Shown piece after piece: positions 1-6,951 of a DNA stretch of 14,931 bases. Origin of the DNA: an uncultured Lachnospiraceae bacterium. Its GTDB lineage: Bacteria; Bacillota; Clostridia; Lachnospirales; Lachnospiraceae. Below the pieces are notes generated by a model. The model had not been told where the DNA came from. It did no database searches and saw only the letters and a list, made by a program, of their open reading frames with translations. The position numbers were made by a program, and so were the translations under genes. The stretch spans positions 1 to 14,931 of the forward strand of contig CAOJLW010000020.1 in assembly GCA_948438565.1 (NCBI GenBank). The letters are read 5' to 3'. Position 1 is the stretch's first letter. Every line of letters starts with the position of its first letter.

Positions 1-923
1 GCATACATACACACCGTCGTCGATATCATCACCAGCACCATGGTGGAAAGGATACAGATGCTGGCCAGGCCGACCGCATTGCGCTTCATACGGTAAAACA
101 TACCGGAAACGGAGATAAAATGCGCTGTTTTATAGTAGTAACGCTTGTTTTGTTTGAGCAGTTTTAAAAATGCAATGCTGACTGTCATAAAAAGCTCGTA
201 CGTGCCGACTATGACCAGGATCACCGCCAAAAAAAACATATTGACCGCTTCCATCACGCCGTAAACGGTAATGGCCAGATAATATCCTGTCAGTATACAA
301 ATCACTCCCGTCAGAGCCAAGATCCATCTCGCTTTTGGCTCGCGTTCTCCGACATTGCCCCCATGCAGCAGCTCAATCGGATTGGCAAGCTTCACCTGAA
401 GAAAATTGTAGCATAACATCAAGGCGTATACCACAGCAAAAAATCCGGCGGTTTGCAGGCATCCGTAACCCGAAATATAAAACGGGATGCTTTCTGAAAG
501 TCCTGTCAACCGATAGAGAAACATCGTCGCCAGCTTATGGAATAAAATGCCCAATGCCAATCCACCGCCAACGGAAACCGCATACAAAATCACTGCTTCC
601 TGAGCCATAACCTTTGCAATATGCTTTTTCTCCATCCCGAGGATATTATAGACGCCAAGCTCCTTTTTACGTCTTTTCATAACAAAAGCATTCGTATAAA
701 ACAAGAAAATACATACGCAAATCCCGACAATGCACAGTCCCAGAGACAACACAAACTTTAACGTGGTAGAACCGCGCATTGCATCCAGGCCCTCACTGCC
801 CTGTATTGCCCGCATAATATAAAACATCATCGTAAATACCATGCCTGCCAAAAGATGCGGCAAATAAAACTGCTTGTTATTTTTTATATTGGTCATTGCC
901 AGTCTGCCATATAAATGATTCAT
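1..923 (-). CDS. BceB-like FtsX-family ABC transporter permease (partial, C-terminus beyond window)
   Basis: This is the permease half of a BceAB-type transporter, which in Firmicutes detoxifies or senses cell-wall-active peptide antibiotics such as bacitracin and lantibiotics. The frame is open from ATG at 923 to the left edge, about 307 residues of a family that usually has 620-670. It starts MNHLYGRLAMTNIKNNK. Hydrophobic segments fall near residues 19-40, 54-78, 105-130, 155-178, 200-223, 228-253 and 283-307, matching the N-terminal helices of the family. A basic loop, RRKKELGVYNILGM, follows the second helix; this loop is a hallmark of FtsX-like permeases. The ATG shares one base with the TGA of the ATPase gene (TGATG), and its GGAGG ribosome binding site lies inside the ATPase coding end, so the two are probably translationally coupled. 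The large extracellular sensor loop would lie beyond the window. The substrate cannot be inferred from this fragment. Confidence 0.88.
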   Translation of the reverse strand, partial: MNHLYGRLAMTNIKNNKQFYLPHLLAGMVFTMMFYIMRAIQGSEGLDAMRGSTTLKFVLSLGLCIVGICVCIFLFYTNAFVMKRRKKELGVYNILGMEKKHIAKVMAQEAVILYAVSVGGGLALGILFHKLATMFLYRLTGLSESIPFYISGYGCLQTAGFFAVVYALMLCYNFLQVKLANPIELLHGGNVGEREPKARWILALTGVICILTGYYLAITVYGVMEAVNMFFLAVILVIVGTYELFMTVSIAFLKLLKQNKRYYYKTAHFISVSGMFYRMKRNAVGLASICILSTMVLVMISTTVCMY

Positions 924-1714
924 CACAATCCTCCATTCCCGCCGCGTCCGCCTTGCTCCTCCCCGCCGCCTTGCGCCAGGGTCAACGTATCCGATATTTT
1001 GACATAGAGCTGCTCATTGGTTAAATTCCCACGGTACAATTGATGGAACACTTCTCCGTCTTTAATAAACAGCACACGTCCCGCATGGCTTGCCGCATAG
1101 ATACTGTGCGTTACCATCAGGATCGTCTGTCCGTCACGGTTAATCTCGCCAAACACATCCAATAACCCTGCGGACGCTTTCGAATCCAGCGCCCCTGTCG
1201 GCTCGTCGGCCAGGATGAGCTGCGGATTGGTGATAATGGCCCTTGCCACTGCCGCCCTCTGCTTTTGGCCACCCGAAACTTCATACGGATATTTTGCCAG
1301 CAGATTTGAGATTCCAAGCTTTCTCGCTATTGGTTCTAAAAGCCCTTCCATCTGAGAAACGGATTTTTCCTGTAAAACCAGCGGCAGCAGGATATTGTCT
1401 TTTAATGAAAAATTGTCCAGCAAATTAAAATCCTGAAAGACAAAACCCAAATTGTCACGACGGAACGCCGAGAGTTCCTTCTCTTTAATATCTGCGATAT
1501 CCTTTCCGCTTAGCAGCACTTCTCCGCCCGTAGGCTTATCGAGCGACGCCAAAATATTTAACAGCGTCGTCTTGCCGGAACCGGATTCCCCCATTATTGC
1601 CAAATATTCGCCCTCTTCCACCGAAAAATTCATATTGGAAAGCGCCTGTACCTTTGCGCTGCCAAAGCGGGTTGTATATACTTTGCTTATATTTTTCACT
1701 TCTAAAATCGCCAT
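923..1714 (-). CDS. BceA-like ABC transporter ATP-binding protein
   Basis: This is the ATPase subunit that powers the adjacent FtsX-like permease. The 263-residue protein has a complete nucleotide-binding domain: Walker A GESGSGKT (42-49), Q-loop Q94 in FVFQDFNLL, signature VSGGQ (146-150), Walker B LILADEP (166-172) and the switch histidine H203. The order and spacing match the MacB/BceA subfamily. The ATG at 1714 has GAGGAG a few bases upstream. The last 15 or so residues (GGGEEQGGRGGNGGL) form a glycine-rich tail that is not part of the fold; the end of this tail encodes the ribosome binding site of the permease gene. Upstream lies a BceR-like inverted repeat, so expression is probably driven by a two-component system. 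No such kinase/regulator pair is visible in the window; it may lie beyond the left edge. The resistance function comes from family knowledge and is not shown by the sequence. Confidence 0.93.
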   Translation of the reverse strand: MAILEVKNISKVYTTRFGSAKVQALSNMNFSVEEGEYLAIMGESGSGKTTLLNILASLDKPTGGEVLLSGKDIADIKEKELSAFRRDNLGFVFQDFNLLDNFSLKDNILLPLVLQEKSVSQMEGLLEPIARKLGISNLLAKYPYEVSGGQKQRAAVARAIITNPQLILADEPTGALDSKASAGLLDVFGEINRDGQTILMVTHSIYAASHAGRVLFIKDGEVFHQLYRGNLTNEQLYVKISDTLTLAQGGGEEQGGRGGNGGL

Positions 1715-1748
1715 ATCTGTCTCCTCGCTTTTTCTTTGTTGTAAACCA

Positions 1749-1757
1749 AGTATAACA
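1749..1757 (-). promoter_or_regulatory. Extended -10 promoter element for the bceAB-like operon
   Basis: The minus strand reads TGTTATACT, an extended -10 (TGn plus TATACT) about 35 bp upstream of the ATPase start. The -35 position 17 bp further up (TGGCTG at 1772-1777) is poor. This fits an activator-dependent promoter fed by the BceR-like site at 1807-1822. The predicted transcription start is near 1742. Confidence 0.5.
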
Positions 1758-1758
1758 A

Positions 1759-1802
1759 AAAAGAGAACTGTCAGCCATTTCTTAAGCTTACAATTCTCTT
1801 TT
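1759..1802 (-). repeat. 13-bp inverted repeat overlapping the bceAB-like promoter region
   Basis: The plus strand has AAAAGAGAACTGT (1759-1771) and ACAATTCTCTTTT (1790-1802), complementary at 12 of 13 positions, with an 18-base spacer. On the minus strand the remaining position is a G-U wobble and the right arm runs into six T residues. It could therefore be a low-GC intrinsic terminator for the regulator/MFS-remnant transcript, or an operator, since it covers the -35 region of the next operon. The sequence alone does not decide between these. Confidence 0.5.
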
Positions 1803-1806
1803 ATTT

Positions 1807-1822
1807 CTTACGGTTTTGTAAG
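1807..1822 (-). promoter_or_regulatory. BceR-type response-regulator binding site (candidate)
   Basis: The minus strand reads CTTACAAAACCGTAAG, a near-perfect inverted repeat (CTTAC...GTAAG). It matches the published BceR-group pattern TNACA-N4-TGTAA at nine of its ten fixed or semi-fixed positions (CGTAA instead of TGTAA). Its centre is about 70 bp upstream of the predicted start of the bceAB-like operon, a sensible place for an activator. The consensus is recalled from the literature on BceRS modules; the match is visible directly. Confidence 0.6.
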
Positions 1823-1868
1823 ATTGCGTATGATATTTGACGTTGGCCAAACCGGTTGCTTGCGCCGC

Positions 1869-2165
1869 TTATCCGTTATATTTTTTTGTGGAGAAATAAC
1901 AGACGGCTCCTGCCATCATCATCAAACATCCCGAAACGGCAAACCACAGTTCCACGTCAATCGTTTCACAAATGGGACCCGCCAGAAACAGTCCAAAAGG
2001 CGTTGCCCATGTCATGGCCACAGTAAACATGGACAAAATCTTCCCCATCATTTGCGGCGCCACGGTTTCTTGAATATATGCCATCAGCGGTACCTGAAAA
2101 AACGTTCCGAACGCCCCAAAACCATGATCAAATAATATAGAAAAAGACCTGCGGAAAAGACAGTT
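1869..2165 (-). pseudogene. MFS transporter remnant (C-terminal fragment with frameshift)
   Basis: Only the last third of a major facilitator superfamily efflux-type transporter remains. From about 2123 down to the TAA at 1869 the frame reads like a typical MFS C-terminus: GAFGTFFQVPLMAYIQETVAP, then MGKILSMFTVAMTWATPFGL and two hydrophobic stretches ending in KKYNG. Upstream the MFS-like sequence continues in another frame (LETVFSAGLFLYYLIMVLG). The switch maps to the homopolymers CCCCAAAA at 2114-2121 on the plus strand, which points to a one-base indel. The N-terminal two thirds are absent; MFS similarity stops where the XRE regulator gene ends at 2167. No start codon with a good ribosome binding site is present. 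It is most likely a decayed gene whose front was deleted. A sequencing error could explain the frameshift but not the missing N-terminus. Confidence 0.75.
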
Positions 2166-2166
2166 T

Positions 2167-2619
2167 CTAATGTTTGCGAGATTTCCAAACATAAGCCAAA
2201 ATATCTTTTAAGACCAGAAAAGCATCTAGTTCATTGTAGCCATATTTCTTTTCCAAATCTCCCAACAGACGGTTTAATTCCGCCGCGTATACCGGTATGT
2301 CCACCTCGTTTTGATACGTGGCCAGAATCGGATATTTTTGGCTCCATGCTTTTGTCCAGTCGATTTTTTCGGAAACCGCATCGTTCGTCCTATCGATAAA
2401 TTCCTGAATTTCTTTCACATCCAGATCAAATTCAATTAGTTCATCTAATGACAGTCCATACAGACCGGACAATTTTTTAGATTGGCCAATATCCGGCAAC
2501 GTTTCATCGAGCTCCCATTTGGAAATCGTCTGTCTGCTCACACCCAGCCTTTCGGCAACTTCTTCCTGCGATAACCCACGCTTTTTACGGGCATTGAAAA
2601 GATTGTTCCCTAAACTCAT
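2167..2619 (-). CDS. XRE-family HTH transcriptional regulator
   Basis: A 150-residue DNA-binding regulator. Residues 5-60 form a classic Cro/C1-type helix-turn-helix: NLFNARKKRGLSQEEVAERL, then VSRQTISKWELDETLPD with the recognition helix around SRQTISKWE. The C-terminal 90 residues are charged and helical with no domain I recognise. The start at 2619 (MSLGNN) is chosen because AGGAGG lies at 2628-2633, eight bases upstream. The longer reading from 2652 would begin inside the perfect TATAAT -10 box, so it is rejected. An inverted repeat across the -35 suggests autoregulation. Directly downstream is the MFS remnant, and such regulators often control a neighbouring transporter, so this may have been the transporter's regulator. 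Its present target is unknown. Confidence 0.88.
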   Translation of the reverse strand: MSLGNNLFNARKKRGLSQEEVAERLGVSRQTISKWELDETLPDIGQSKKLSGLYGLSLDELIEFDLDVKEIQEFIDRTNDAVSEKIDWTKAWSQKYPILATYQNEVDIPVYAAELNRLLGDLEKKYGYNELDAFLVLKDILAYVWKSRKH

Positions 2620-2650
2620 CACAATGACCTCCTGTGCTTTATTTTCATCC

Positions 2651-2656
2651 ATTATA
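2651..2656 (-). promoter_or_regulatory. -10 box (TATAAT) of the XRE regulator gene
   Basis: A perfect TATAAT on the minus strand. The -35 position at 17-bp spacing is TAGATT (2674-2679), inside the inverted repeat at 2671-2693. The predicted start near 2644 gives a 25-base leader containing the AGGAGG ribosome binding site. Confidence 0.6.
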
Positions 2657-2670
2657 CGTAATTATTTGGC

Positions 2671-2693
2671 GAAAATCTAGCGACGAGATTTTC
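2671..2693. promoter_or_regulatory. Candidate operator: perfect 8-bp inverted repeat
   Basis: GAAAATCT (2671-2678) and AGATTTTC (2686-2693) form a perfect dyad with a 7-base spacer. It covers the -35 region of the XRE regulator promoter and is not followed by a T-run, so an operator is more likely than a terminator. Autorepression by the XRE protein is inferred. Confidence 0.5.
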
Positions 2694-2739
2694 CATTTAT
2701 GCCCGTTTTATTAACATTATTCACTTTTTGCGCCTCAAT

Positions 2740-3531
2740 CTACATCCGGCCTGACAATTGCCGCAACACCTTCATGACTCCGTCATCGTCATTGGAATCT
2801 GCAATATATTTAGCCGCCTTTTTTAAATCAGGATGCCCGTTTTTCATACAGTAACTTTCGCCGCAGTTTTTTAATAAGGCCAGATCGTTTAAATAATCCC
2901 CAAAAGCCATGGACGCTTCCTCGGCAATGCCATATTTTTCCTGGATTGCGGCGACAGCCACTCCTTTATTGACCGTTCGATTGGAAATATCAATCCAACT
3001 GTCCCCGGACAATACGGCCGCCAAATGTCCGGCAATTCCCGCAAAGTATCGCATAGATGTTTCCGCCATTTTATCGTCCACAAAAATAGCAATTTTTACT
3101 ATCGTATCCTGTAAAGCCGCTTGATATAACTGTTCTGTCTGCTGCAAAGAAGCATAATAGATCCTGACCTCCCGGCAGACAGATTCCTCGGCCCGTCTCA
3201 TATACGCCGCCTTTGCCCCGCAGAGAATCGGAGTCAGTCCACGGATACCGTCAATCAAATCCAGGCATTGACGGATATCTTCTTTTTGCATTTCATTACT
3301 GTAAAGAATCTCTCCATGTTCAAATACAAAACCGCCATTTTCAGCCACATAGATCAGTTGATCTTGAATCGGAATAAATTCCTTGTACAGGGTATCATAC
3401 TGCCGCCCGCTTGCAATGACGGTTTTGATATTCGGGTGGGTTTTTACCCAATCCATAAAATCCGGCGGCAGTCTTTTTTGGCTGTCTAACAACGTTCCAT
3501 CCATATCCAGCGCAACCAATTGGATATCCAT
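2740..3531 (-). CDS. Cof-type HAD-superfamily hydrolase (sugar/nucleotide phosphatase type)
   Basis: A 263-residue haloacid dehalogenase-fold phosphatase of the Cof (class IIB cap) subfamily. These enzymes typically dephosphorylate sugar phosphates, FMN or related metabolites in the cytoplasm. All catalytic motifs are present: motif I DMDGT with nucleophile D9 and acid D11, motif II SGR (41-43), motif III K189 within NKG, and motif IV GDYLND (211-216). The C2-type cap occupies roughly residues 85-185. The ATG at 3531 follows AGGAG at suitable spacing. The gene lies downstream of tpiA but is separated from it by a clear terminator, so it probably has its own promoter, which I could not identify with confidence. 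The specific substrate cannot be inferred. Confidence 0.9.
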   Translation of the reverse strand: MDIQLVALDMDGTLLDSQKRLPPDFMDWVKTHPNIKTVIASGRQYDTLYKEFIPIQDQLIYVAENGGFVFEHGEILYSNEMQKEDIRQCLDLIDGIRGLTPILCGAKAAYMRRAEESVCREVRIYYASLQQTEQLYQAALQDTIVKIAIFVDDKMAETSMRYFAGIAGHLAAVLSGDSWIDISNRTVNKGVAVAAIQEKYGIAEEASMAFGDYLNDLALLKNCGESYCMKNGHPDLKKAAKYIADSNDDDGVMKVLRQLSGRM

Positions 3532-3600
3532 ATCAAATAACTCCTCTCATCTTGTCAAAGCCAGACGTTCCATGACGTCTCGCCGTATTCTGTGCATTTG

Positions 3601-3633
3601 AATAAGGAGGCTTGATTCCTAAGCCTCCTTATT
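3601..3633 (-). terminator. Intrinsic terminator after tpiA
   Basis: AATAAGGAGGCTT (3601-3613) and AAGCCTCCTTATT (3621-3633) form a perfect 13-bp stem with a 7-base loop, 28 bp after the tpiA stop. The T content after the GC part of the stem is modest (CCTTATTC), so termination may be incomplete. The stem could also act bidirectionally. Confidence 0.75.
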
Positions 3634-3661
3634 CCTAACACCATAGTTTGATGCGTTATCG

Positions 3662-4411
3662 TTATTTATAATTCACGATCTTGCCAAAATCAGCTTTCAA
3701 AGAAGCGCCGCCAACTAATCCACCGTCAATATCCGGTTTGGAGAAAAGTTCCGCCGCATTGCCGGCATTTACGGAACCGCCGTACTGGATACGGATTGCC
3801 TCTGCGGTAGCTTCGTCATATACTTCCCGGATGCATGCGCGGATTGCCGCACAAACCTCTTCCGCCTGATCCGAGGTAGCTGTCTCGCCTGTTCCAATTG
3901 CCCAGATCGGCTCGTAAGCGATAACAGCCGTCTTAGCCTGATCCGCCGTTACGTTCTGGAAGGCAATCTTAATCTGCATACGGATCCAGTCGATATAAAT
4001 GCCCTGTTTCCGCTGTGTTAAGGATTCGCCGCAGCAAATAATCGGCGTAATGCCATGCTCAAATGCTTTTAAAACCTTTTTATTTACGGTCTCATCGGTT
4101 TCCGCAAAATATTCTCTTCTCTCGGAATGTCCGATAATCACATATTTCACGCCGGCGTCTACCAGCATCTTCGGAGCGATTTCTCCTGTATATGCGCCGC
4201 TTTCTTCATAGTACATATTCTCAGCGCCGATTTGGATATTCGTTCCTTTTGCCGCTTCCATAGCAGGGATAATATCAATCGCCGGCACGCAGAATACCAC
4301 ATCCGCCTCGTCGTTTGCCACCAATGGGGTCAATTCTTTTACTAACGCAACTGCCTCGCTGGGAGTTTTATTCATCTTCCAGTTTCCGGCAATAATTTTC
4401 TTTCTTGCCAT
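3662..4411 (-). CDS. tpiA: Triose-phosphate isomerase
   Basis: Interconverts dihydroxyacetone phosphate and glyceraldehyde 3-phosphate in glycolysis and gluconeogenesis, in the cytoplasm as a dimer. The 249-residue protein has the usual length and every active-site element: N10 and K12 (GNWKMNK), the electrophile H95 in GHSERR, the catalytic base E167 in AYEPIWAIGTG with the mobile loop 6 following, and the phosphate-binding YGGSV at 210-214. The segment after CGES reads LTQRKQGIYIDWIRMQIKIAF instead of the common LEERE..GKT form; I recall this variant from Lachnospiraceae enzymes. The ATG has AAGGAG upstream. It follows pgk by 57 bp, so the two are probably co-transcribed. Confidence 0.98.
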   Translation of the reverse strand: MARKKIIAGNWKMNKTPSEAVALVKELTPLVANDEADVVFCVPAIDIIPAMEAAKGTNIQIGAENMYYEESGAYTGEIAPKMLVDAGVKYVIIGHSERREYFAETDETVNKKVLKAFEHGITPIICCGESLTQRKQGIYIDWIRMQIKIAFQNVTADQAKTAVIAYEPIWAIGTGETATSDQAEEVCAAIRACIREVYDEATAEAIRIQYGGSVNAGNAAELFSKPDIDGGLVGGASLKADFGKIVNYK

Positions 4412-4468
4412 TTTATCTGTTCTCCTTCTATTTTTTTATAGCCTTAGGCTTGCCAATCACCAAGCGCT

Positions 4469-5692
4469 TTACTTATCGTCTGCCGCTACTACGCCTGGGA
4501 GTTCTTTTCCTTCTAAGAATTCTAATGAAGCGCCGCCGCCTGTGGAAATATGGCTCATCTTATCGCCAAAGCCAAGCTGGTTGACTGCCGCTGCGGAATC
4601 GCCGCCGCCGATAATCGTCGTCGCGTCTGTTTCCGCCAATGCTTTTGCTACGGCAATTGTGCCTTCTGCCAGGATTGGGTTCTCGAATACGCCCATCGGT
4701 CCGTTCCATACAACGGTCTTGGCTGTCTTTACAGCTTCTGCATACATTTCCTGCGTCTTAGGTCCGATATCGCAGCCTTCTCTGTCTGCCGGCATCTCTT
4801 CTACTGTGCAGGTTTCTACGTCTATTTTGGCGTCAATCGGATTGGGGAACGCCGCTACGGTTACGGAATCTACCGGAAGCAACAGCTTTTTGCCCAGTTT
4901 TTCCGCTTTTTCGATCATTTCCTTGCAGTAATCGATCTTGCTGTCGTCCACTAAGGAATTGCCGATCTCATAGCCTTTTGCTTTTAAGAATGTATAAGCC
5001 ATACCGCCGCCAATAATTAAGGTATCGCATTTTTCCAACAGATTGGAAATAACGTTTAACTTGTCCGCAACTTTTGCGCCGCCTAAAATAGCTACGAACG
5101 GCCTTACCGGATTTTCTACGGCGTTGCCGAGGAAATCAATTTCTTTCTGCATCAGATAGCCAACCGCATTTTCTCCGCCCTTTGCAGTAATGCATTTGGT
5201 AACGCCTGCAACCGATGCGTGCGCCCTATGGGAAGAACCGAATGCATCGCATACATACGCATCTGCCAAATCCGCCAATTCCTGACTAAACGCTTCGCCG
5301 TTTTTCGTCTCTTCCGCACCGCGGAAACGGGTATTCTGCAACAAAACGACGTCGCCGTCTTTCATATCGGCAACAGCCTTTGTAGCCGCTTCTCCGGTTA
5401 CGTTGTAATCCGATACGAATACAACGTCCTTACCGAGCTTTTCCGTAAGCCTTGCCGCCACCGGAGCTAAAGACTCGCCTTCGTTCGGGCCATTCTTTAC
5501 TTTGCCCAAGTGAGAGCAAAGGATCACTTTGCCGCCGTCCCCAATCAATTTCTGGATGGTCGGGAGCGCTGCATTGATACGGGTCTCATCTGTAATTTTA
5601 CCTTCTTTTAACGGTACGTTAAAATCGCACCTTACCAAAACGCGTTTGCCTGCTACATTAATGTCGTCTACTGACTTTTTGTTTAATGACAT
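4469..5692 (-). CDS. pgk: Phosphoglycerate kinase
   Basis: Transfers the acyl phosphate of 1,3-bisphosphoglycerate to ADP, the first ATP-yielding step of glycolysis. The protein has 407 residues. Visible motifs are the signature VLVRCDFNVPL (18-28) with D23 and N25, substrate-binding HLG (61-63), GGAKVADK (204-211), the nucleotide-binding WNGPMGVFE (329-337), GGGDSAAAV (362-370) and the C-terminal HISTGGGASLEFLEG. The ATG at 5692 has a strong AGGAGGAGG upstream. It lies between gap and tpiA. The 183-bp gap to gap holds two hairpins, one of them terminator-like, and I see no convincing separate promoter, so pgk-tpiA expression probably depends on read-through or on processing of a gap-initiated transcript. 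Confidence 0.98.
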   Translation of the reverse strand: MSLNKKSVDDINVAGKRVLVRCDFNVPLKEGKITDETRINAALPTIQKLIGDGGKVILCSHLGKVKNGPNEGESLAPVAARLTEKLGKDVVFVSDYNVTGEAATKAVADMKDGDVVLLQNTRFRGAEETKNGEAFSQELADLADAYVCDAFGSSHRAHASVAGVTKCITAKGGENAVGYLMQKEIDFLGNAVENPVRPFVAILGGAKVADKLNVISNLLEKCDTLIIGGGMAYTFLKAKGYEIGNSLVDDSKIDYCKEMIEKAEKLGKKLLLPVDSVTVAAFPNPIDAKIDVETCTVEEMPADREGCDIGPKTQEMYAEAVKTAKTVVWNGPMGVFENPILAEGTIAVAKALAETDATTIIGGGDSAAAVNQLGFGDKMSHISTGGGASLEFLEGKELPGVVAADDK

Positions 5693-5731
5693 GGGTTATG
5701 TCCTCCTCCTGATATCTTTTCATCCTAACGG

Positions 5732-5767
5732 AAAAAAGATCCGGCCCTTTCAGACCGGACCCTTTTT
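5732..5767 (-). terminator. Terminator-like hairpin with GAAA loop between gap and pgk
   Basis: On the minus strand, AAAAAGGGTCCGGTCT, loop GAAA, and GGGCCGGATCTTTTTT pair along 16 positions if four G-U wobbles are allowed. The hairpin ends in six T residues. The stem pairs well only on the minus strand, since the wobbles become A-C mismatches on the other strand. This fits a rho-independent terminator acting on transcripts coming from gap, probably a partial one since pgk lies beyond it. Confidence 0.8.
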
Positions 5768-5776
5768 GAGCCTTAA

Positions 5777-5808
5777 CCGGAAGAGTCCCCTAAGGATTGC
5801 TCTTCCGG
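5777..5808 (-). other. Second hairpin in the gap-pgk intergenic region
   Basis: CCGGAAGAG (5777-5785) and CTCTTCCGG (5800-5808) form a perfect 9-bp stem with a 14-base loop. No T-run follows on the minus strand. It lies just upstream of the terminator-like hairpin and could protect the 3' end of gap mRNA or mark a processing site. The role is inferred. Confidence 0.55.
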
Positions 5809-5875
5809 CAACAATTGCGCACTCTGGCAGCCTGCCGCTTAAAAAAGTAGTCTACCGTGCATAAAATCTCAGAAA

Positions 5876-6892
5876 TTATGCTAACTCTGAGAAGTATTTG
5901 ATTGTACGAACCATCTGAGATGTATAGCTGTTCTCATTGTCATACCATGAAACAACCTGAACTTCATACAGATCGTCGGACACTTTGCTAACCATCGTCT
6001 GCGTAGCATCGAATAAGGAGCCGTAACGCATACCAACGATATCGGAGGAAACGATTTCATCTTCATTGTATCCGAAGGACTCGTTAGCCGCTGCTTTCAT
6101 AGCTGCATTGATGCCGTCTACCGTAACGTCAGCTTTCTTTACAACTGCTGTTAAAATTGTAGTAGATCCGGTCGGTGTCGGAACACGCTGTGCGGAGCCG
6201 ATTAATTTGCCGTTTAATTCTGGGATAACAAGGCCGATTGCCTTTGCTGCGCCTGTGCTGTTCGGAACGATATTCACTGCCGCTGCACGGGATCTCCTCA
6301 GATCGCCTTTCCTCTGCGGGCCGTCTAAGGTCATCTGATCGCCTGTGTAAGCATGGATCGTTACCATGATACCAGACTGAACCGGTGCGTATTTGTTTAA
6401 CGCGTCAGCCATAGGAGCCAAGCAGTTTGTCGTACAGGAAGCTGCGGAAATAATCGTATCTTCTGCCTTTAATGTCTCGTGGTTGGTATTGAATACGATG
6501 GTCGGAAGATCATTTCCTGCCGGAGCGGAGATAACAACTTTACGAGCGCCAGCGTTGATATGTGCCTGTGCTTTTGCTTTGCTGGTATAGAATCCAGAGC
6601 ACTCCAAAACAACGTCTACTTTTAAGTCGCCCCATGGGCAGTTGTTTGCATCCGGGAATGCGTAGATTTTGATTTCTTTGCCGTCAACGGTAATGGAATC
6701 TTCCCCTGCTGTAACCTTGTCCGCTAATTCGTATTTACCCTGAGAAGAATCATATTTTAACAAGTGCGCCAACATTTTCGGACTTGTCAAATCGTTGATT
6801 GCCACTACTTCATATCCCTCTGCTCCAAACATCTGCCGAAATGCCAGACGGCCGATACGGCCAAATCCATTGATTGCTACTCTTACTGCCAT
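5876..6892 (-). CDS. gap: Glyceraldehyde-3-phosphate dehydrogenase (NAD type)
   Basis: Oxidises and phosphorylates glyceraldehyde 3-phosphate to 1,3-bisphosphoglycerate with NAD, as a cytoplasmic tetramer. The 338-residue protein has the Rossmann motif INGFGRIGR (7-15), the NAD-selecting aspartate D34 in AINDL, the catalytic cysteine C153 in SAASCTTNCLAP and the general base H180 in TIHAYTGDQ, plus SWYDNENSYTSQMV near the C-terminus. This is the catabolic GapA form. The ATG at 6892 follows AGGAGG at nine-base spacing. A good promoter lies about 60 bp upstream. The order gap-pgk-tpiA is the usual triose-stage glycolytic block; no CggR-type regulator gene is present next to it. Confidence 0.98.
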   Translation of the reverse strand: MAVRVAINGFGRIGRLAFRQMFGAEGYEVVAINDLTSPKMLAHLLKYDSSQGKYELADKVTAGEDSITVDGKEIKIYAFPDANNCPWGDLKVDVVLECSGFYTSKAKAQAHINAGARKVVISAPAGNDLPTIVFNTNHETLKAEDTIISAASCTTNCLAPMADALNKYAPVQSGIMVTIHAYTGDQMTLDGPQRKGDLRRSRAAAVNIVPNSTGAAKAIGLVIPELNGKLIGSAQRVPTPTGSTTILTAVVKKADVTVDGINAAMKAAANESFGYNEDEIVSSDIVGMRYGSLFDATQTMVSKVSDDLYEVQVVSWYDNENSYTSQMVRTIKYFSELA

Positions 6893-6951
6893 GTCTTCAT
6901 TCCTCCTAGAATATTAATTAGATTTTTGGACTGTACGCCCAACATATTTTC

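Noticed and set aside
1452..2135. A 227-codon open frame on the plus strand
   Set aside because: It runs antisense to the ABC ATPase, through the bceAB promoter region and into the MFS remnant; no recognisable domain.
3530..3557. TTGACA-17-TGATAT on the minus strand as a promoter for the HAD gene
   Set aside because: The -10 would overlap the ATG at 3531, so transcription would begin inside the gene. The good ribosome binding site argues for a start further upstream.
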